From: Brachionus plicatilis
Taxonomy: Eukaryota; Rotifera; Eurotatoria; Ploima; Brachionidae
NCBI GenBank assembly: GCA_010279815.1
Contig: QEOQ01000206.1
Coordinates: forward strand, 1,540,549 to 1,604,548
Direction of reading: 5' to 3'
DNA: 64,000 bases
Shown here: positions 60,501-64,000 of the stretch, one piece after another
How the letters are laid out: the number at the start of each line of letters is the position of its first letter
Position numbering within the stretch: the first letter of the stretch is position 1
The notes under the pieces: model-generated
Databases searched by the model: none
Told to the model about the DNA's origin: nothing
The model's input: the letters and a program-made list of their open reading frames with translations, nothing else
Program-made: the position numbers and the translations under genes

Positions 60501-63293
60501 ATAGCAAGCCAGATTATTTGATTGATTAAACCTAAAATCCTCAAAAAATTTATGATCTATCAACTTTGTTAAGAGATAAATGATTCCCCACAATTAAAAA
60601 ACTGTTGCCCACAAACTAAAAACTTTTTAACACAAATCACTAAATAACACAATTTTTTTGTGCCGAATTCAAAAAAAATTATTTTTACATTTTTAACCAA
60701 ATAACTGGATAGCACAATTTTTTTGTGGTGAAAAAAAATTTAATAAATTTGTTATTTAATTTTTTTAAATAGTGCTTATAAAATTTTATACAAAAAATTT
60801 AAATATTTAATATTTAAATAATTAATAAAACAATTAAATTAAAAACTATTTTAAGGAAAACCAATTTCCAGCTAATTTTGGACGACCTTTTTTAAGTTTA
60901 TTAACAAATTCGTCGGATTCTCATATAATATTGGCCCTGCATCATTCAATGAATTGTCATTGTTTTTTCTTTTTCGCTTTATTTTTTTTTGGATTTTTAA
61001 GTTCCGAAAATTCGGAAATTTTATTATTTTATTATTTTTTATTACGTAAAATCATAAGCATTTTATTATCTAAAATATTTAGTAGAAGTTCTTAATAGAT
61101 ATTAAAAAAATTTTCCTAGAATTTTTTTTTTGTTTAACAGTTTTGAAAATTTATGATAAAATTTGTGCTTAGAAGTTTTTTTATTTGTGGAGAGCAATTT
61201 TTGTTGTAGTCAAGTTATTTTTGTGCTGAAAATTTTTTCTTTGTGTGGAAAAGTTTTTGATTTGTGAGTGACAGTTTTTTGTTTGTTGGGACTAGGTAGA
61301 CCCCTTTGTTAATCTTATTCCACAAATCGACGGTACTAATTAATTAAAACCATTCCTTTAATTATTTTTTTAAACCAAACAAATTTTTTGCTATGAAGGA
61401 TTTGAAAATTTAACATCCAAGTACAAAATTGTCGCAGAGTTATTATTTTTTTTCCAGAAGTTAAAATCTTAGCATCAAAATATTGACAAATTTCAGGGTT
61501 TAGGTTAAAACACTTAATAAATTTTTTTTCTAAGATCCTAAAATTATGTGCAGAATTTTTTGGGCAGTGACTTGTTTTAGATGGTTCATTGAATGTGTCA
61601 AATGATACATTCTATTTTAGAATTTCGGTCCCATTCACCCAAAAAAAAAAAATTCTTTAATATTTTTTTTAGTCATCAAAAACTTTTTCGATTTTTAACT
61701 TTCATTTTATAATTTTTTTAAGTAGGATCTAAAATTTAAAATAAATTGAAAAAATATTTTTTAAGTATTGTTCATTTTTTATTTAGCATGATGAATCTAA
61801 TAAGTATTCATCAAATTGGAAGAGCATTTTAAAGTTGTATATAAGCATTCAAACCGTTCTGCTCGAGAAGCTAAAATACAAATACTTGAAGGACTCCATA
61901 TTGTTTTTTGGTTCTTATTTTGAAACAATAGGCGAAATTATCTCAAAACTGGATCATTCATTAGATACTGATTTACTCGATATTATCCGAGCTTTCTCAA
62001 GATATTTTTCCCAGATAAGTTTTTATTCAAAGGAACTAATTCTTAACATTCAAAATTCGACAAATTGTCTTCAAGTAAATATTAAATAAAATCAAAAGTT
62101 AAATTTTTTAAAAAATTTTTTTTTTAAAGCGCATGTTTACTTCAATTGTTCAATTATGCATTATGAAATTATCTCATGTTAGAATAGTGTCCATGAAACA
62201 CATGCATCATCATTCAACAGTTGGATGGCATCAAAACTCTTTGACAAAATTAAACTCAGACGACTTGGTCAATATTCAGAACATGCTTTTCACAATTATA
62301 TCTTTAAATTTGGATGGATTGTTCAACTTTTCGCCAAATTTTGCGGACCAAAATTATTCCTTAAAACTGGACGAATACAAAATATTGTTGACTTCCCAAA
62401 TATCACCACCATCTGCATTCGACGCTCATACTCCTCTGTCTTTTGGAAGTATTCTCTGGCTTGTGGATTATTTGCTAAAACTTTTGCATAAACATGACAT
62501 CTTAAGCAATACTTCGGTGCTCAACACTACAAATCTAAAAAATACAAGCATTTTATCATCTAATCTAACACCCAATAAAAGATTACAGGACTTAATAAAC
62601 TCAGGGACTCCATCTGTGAATACTTCACCGAAAAAAAGTGTCTCAATTTTTGGTGAAGAGGCCAGTATTGAGACTAAATTGCCAAATAAGTTTGTATTTT
62701 GAGATGTTTAGAATTTTTTTTAAATTTTTCAACAAAGATCATTAATCGTTTGTGTCCTTGAGAAAAGTCTGAACTTTTTGCTCTCACAAATATATCTGTG
62801 CGAAAGACAAGGCACAATTTTGCCAAGAGATAGAAAAATGCTAAAGAGAGAATTGAATTCGGAAATTGTGAGCTATTTTATTTTTTATTTTTATCTAGGA
62901 AAATTATACTTTTAAAGATAAAATACTTTTTTGTAATCATGTTTGATGAGATTTTTGTTTCAAACTATTAAAATATTCTAGAAAAAAACGCCTTATATTT
63001 TATTTAATTTTTATAAAATGAACCTTGACTTTTAAATAAGTTTTAATTCTTAAAAAAATGTCGGTGATAAAAATTGCCGAAATTGGTAGATCAAAGTTTT
63101 TTACTAATCAAATTCATTTCATTAATTCACCTTGCAGAGATTAATTAACTATTGTAAAAGTTCTACCATAAATGTTGAATATTCAGCAAAAATAGGTCGA
63201 AAAAATAAACGAATATTTCAAGAACACCCTAATCTATTGACTCATTGGAAACAGCCTGACAACTCTTTTACTTCACGCCAGATTTATATTTAA
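51562..63293 (+). CDS. NUP188: Nucleoporin NUP188, inner-ring scaffold of the nuclear pore
   Basis: Fourteen exons give one frame of 1976 codons: 51562-51606, 51655-51804, 51856-51945, 51999-52040, 52104-52226, 52283-52336, 52559-52630, 53994-55789, 56518-57684, 57743-59000, 61787-62074, 62130-62689, 62738-62867, 63138-63293. All junctions are GT/AG and in phase. The order follows human NUP188 (1749 residues): LNLNEESC and FVNFYYRERYSFLNIIKM near 65-130, VLETIFILTN near 203, VNWSINYSCFELIKAYL in exon 8, EYQPGFFQTL in exon 9, ETVGFMEQ in exon 10, AFDAHTPLSFGSILWLVDYL in exon 12 and ILPRDRKMLKREL in exon 13. The protein is an alpha-solenoid of the NUP93-NUP188/205 inner ring. The start (MFSIWSNLSF) was chosen as the first in-frame ATG of exon 1; upstream non-coding exons are possible. 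Intron 10 (59001-61786) is by far the longest. Confidence 0.93.
52631..53993. other. NUP188 intron 7
   Basis: 1363-bp AT-rich intron. A fragment near 52822-52850 translates CLLEQSLK, which resembles the protein by chance; using it would break the reading frame. Confidence 0.6.
55790..56517. other. NUP188 intron 8
   Basis: 728-bp AT-rich intron with no gene or bounded repeat seen. Confidence 0.6.
59001..61786. other. NUP188 intron 10, repeat-filled
   Basis: Contains AAGTCCAAGTCC/GGACTTGGACTT repeats at about 59180-59420, two GC-rich motifs AAGCAAGTAGMCGCGTCT (about 59800 and 60220), and a foldback at 60585-61285. No coding exon is supported. Confidence 0.6.
60585..61285. repeat. Degenerate foldback repeat in NUP188 intron 10
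   Basis: 60585-60740 (CCACAA...AAAACTGTTGCCCACAAAC, GCACAATTTTTTTGTG) is the imperfect reverse complement of 61150-61285 (GTTTGTTGGGAC, CAGTTTTTTG, TTGTGCTGAAAATT). Old foldback element with no target duplication found. Confidence 0.5.
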
Positions 63294-63483
63294 CTTTTTA
63301 TAAGCAAAATTTTATTTCTAATTTTAATTTATTACTAAATACCAAATTTATTCTTTCTTTTTAAATTGTTTAGTTTGATTATCGTTTATCGAAATTAAAA
63401 TTTGATTTTTTTAAAAAAAAAAGATTTTTATAATATTTGATTAACCAATTTTTATCACCGAAATCGTCATTTTTTTAAGAATT
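63045..63483. repeat. Inverted repeat flanking the last NUP188 exon
   Basis: AATTCTTAAAAAAATG then TCGGTGATAAAAATTG (from 63045) is matched in reverse complement at 63443-63483 (CAATTTTTATCACCGA, CATTTTTTTAAGAATT). The arms lie about 50 bp before and 150 bp after exon 14. Confidence 0.65.
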
Positions 63484-64000
63484 ATTAGTTATTGAAATAA
63501 AAAATGAGTTCTTTTTGAAAAAAATTAAGGTTTTAATGTCGCAGAGTCTTAATAGTTGTTTTTTTCGATTATTAATGGCAAAAACATATTATTTAATTGC
63601 CAGTAGATACTTTTATGCTCTTTCTGTTTTTCAAAAATATCATCAGCTTTTGGGTGTATCTGAAAAGTTATGAGAGTGTTTTTGGATGCTTCATGTTGTT
63701 TTTTTATTAAATATTTGTATGTAATGATAACTTTTTTAGATGAAAAATGATGCACACAACATATAAGAGAAAAAATTTGGCCTTTGTAATAATTTTTGTG
63801 ATTTAGACCCTGTCTTGTTTTTCAACAATCTTGATGGGTGTTACAACTAACCAAAATTTTCGTAAATTTACACATTTTTACAGGAAAAAATTCTAGAAAA
63901 AGCTAAAAAAAATTGACATTAACAAAAAAATTTTTAAATTCACCAAGATAATGATTAAAAGCACACAGCTGCCATTACCTTATACTTTTTTGACAAAATG
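63294..64000. other. NUP188 3' flank
   Basis: AT-rich. A 68-codon minus-strand frame at 63549-63755 (ITYKYLIKKQHEASKNTLIT and onward) might be a terminal exon of a gene entering from the right, but no supporting splice or domain was seen. Confidence 0.3.

Noticed and set aside
1..64000. CRISPR arrays, bacterial operons, riboswitches, intact tRNA or rRNA genes
   Set aside because: None seen. The window is eukaryotic nuclear DNA; direct repeats present are minisatellites without regular unique spacers.

Overview
This is an AT-rich animal nuclear window with host genes split by introns that are mostly 40-500 bp long, separated by dense transposon debris. The host proteins are clearly metazoan: Na+/K+-ATPase alpha, an alpha-arrestin, BICRA/GLTSCR1, MED29 and NUP188. 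Low GC, small introns, FLYWCH/SWIM-type Mutator-like transposases with basic RKRGRP-like tails and CR1/L2- and Jockey-type LINEs suggest a small protostome. A monogonont rotifer such as Brachionus is my best guess, but this is an inference and not proven by the sequence.

Layout. 1-2688 (+): 3' part of a Na+/K+-ATPase alpha gene. 2689-7687: AT-rich spacer with a 20-bp tandem repeat, two TA-flanked foldback elements and a SWIM-finger transposase relic. 7688-8974 (-): four-exon arrestin-domain gene. 10176-23396: an accessory block of nested dead transposons, namely a SWIM relic, a Jockey-like LINE, a pogo/Jerky-type transposase gene that still shows two introns, a FLYWCH fragment, and two CR1/L2-like LINEs meeting tail to tail. 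28035-29693: two convergent genes for small secreted or membrane proteins with a shared Cys motif and shared intron positions. 33332-35345 (-): a MULE transposase pseudogene whose FLYWCH finger is split by a pogo-like MITE. 36952-42825 (-): BICRA/GLTSCR1-like gene whose 3.3-kb intron carries a MULE relic and nested foldbacks. 43100-43690: short tandem array. 46361-48097: near-perfect palindromic MULE with about 590-bp terminal inverted repeats, a 9-bp target-site duplication and an internal ORF. 50716-51404 (-) MED29 and 51562-63293 (+) NUP188 are head to head across 157 bp. I could place 14 exons of NUP188 giving an open reading frame of 1976 codons.

The housekeeping genes (chromatin remodeller subunit, Mediator subunit, nucleoporin, ion pump, trafficking adaptor) do not form a pathway; this is ordinary eukaryotic gene order. 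The least explained items are the convergent Cys-rich membrane protein pair, the palindromic MULE with its internal ORF, and the MITE insertion whose precise removal would leave the FLYWCH reading frame continuous. Exon junctions were placed by eye from GT/AG sites, phase and similarity remembered from the families; no search or alignment was run.
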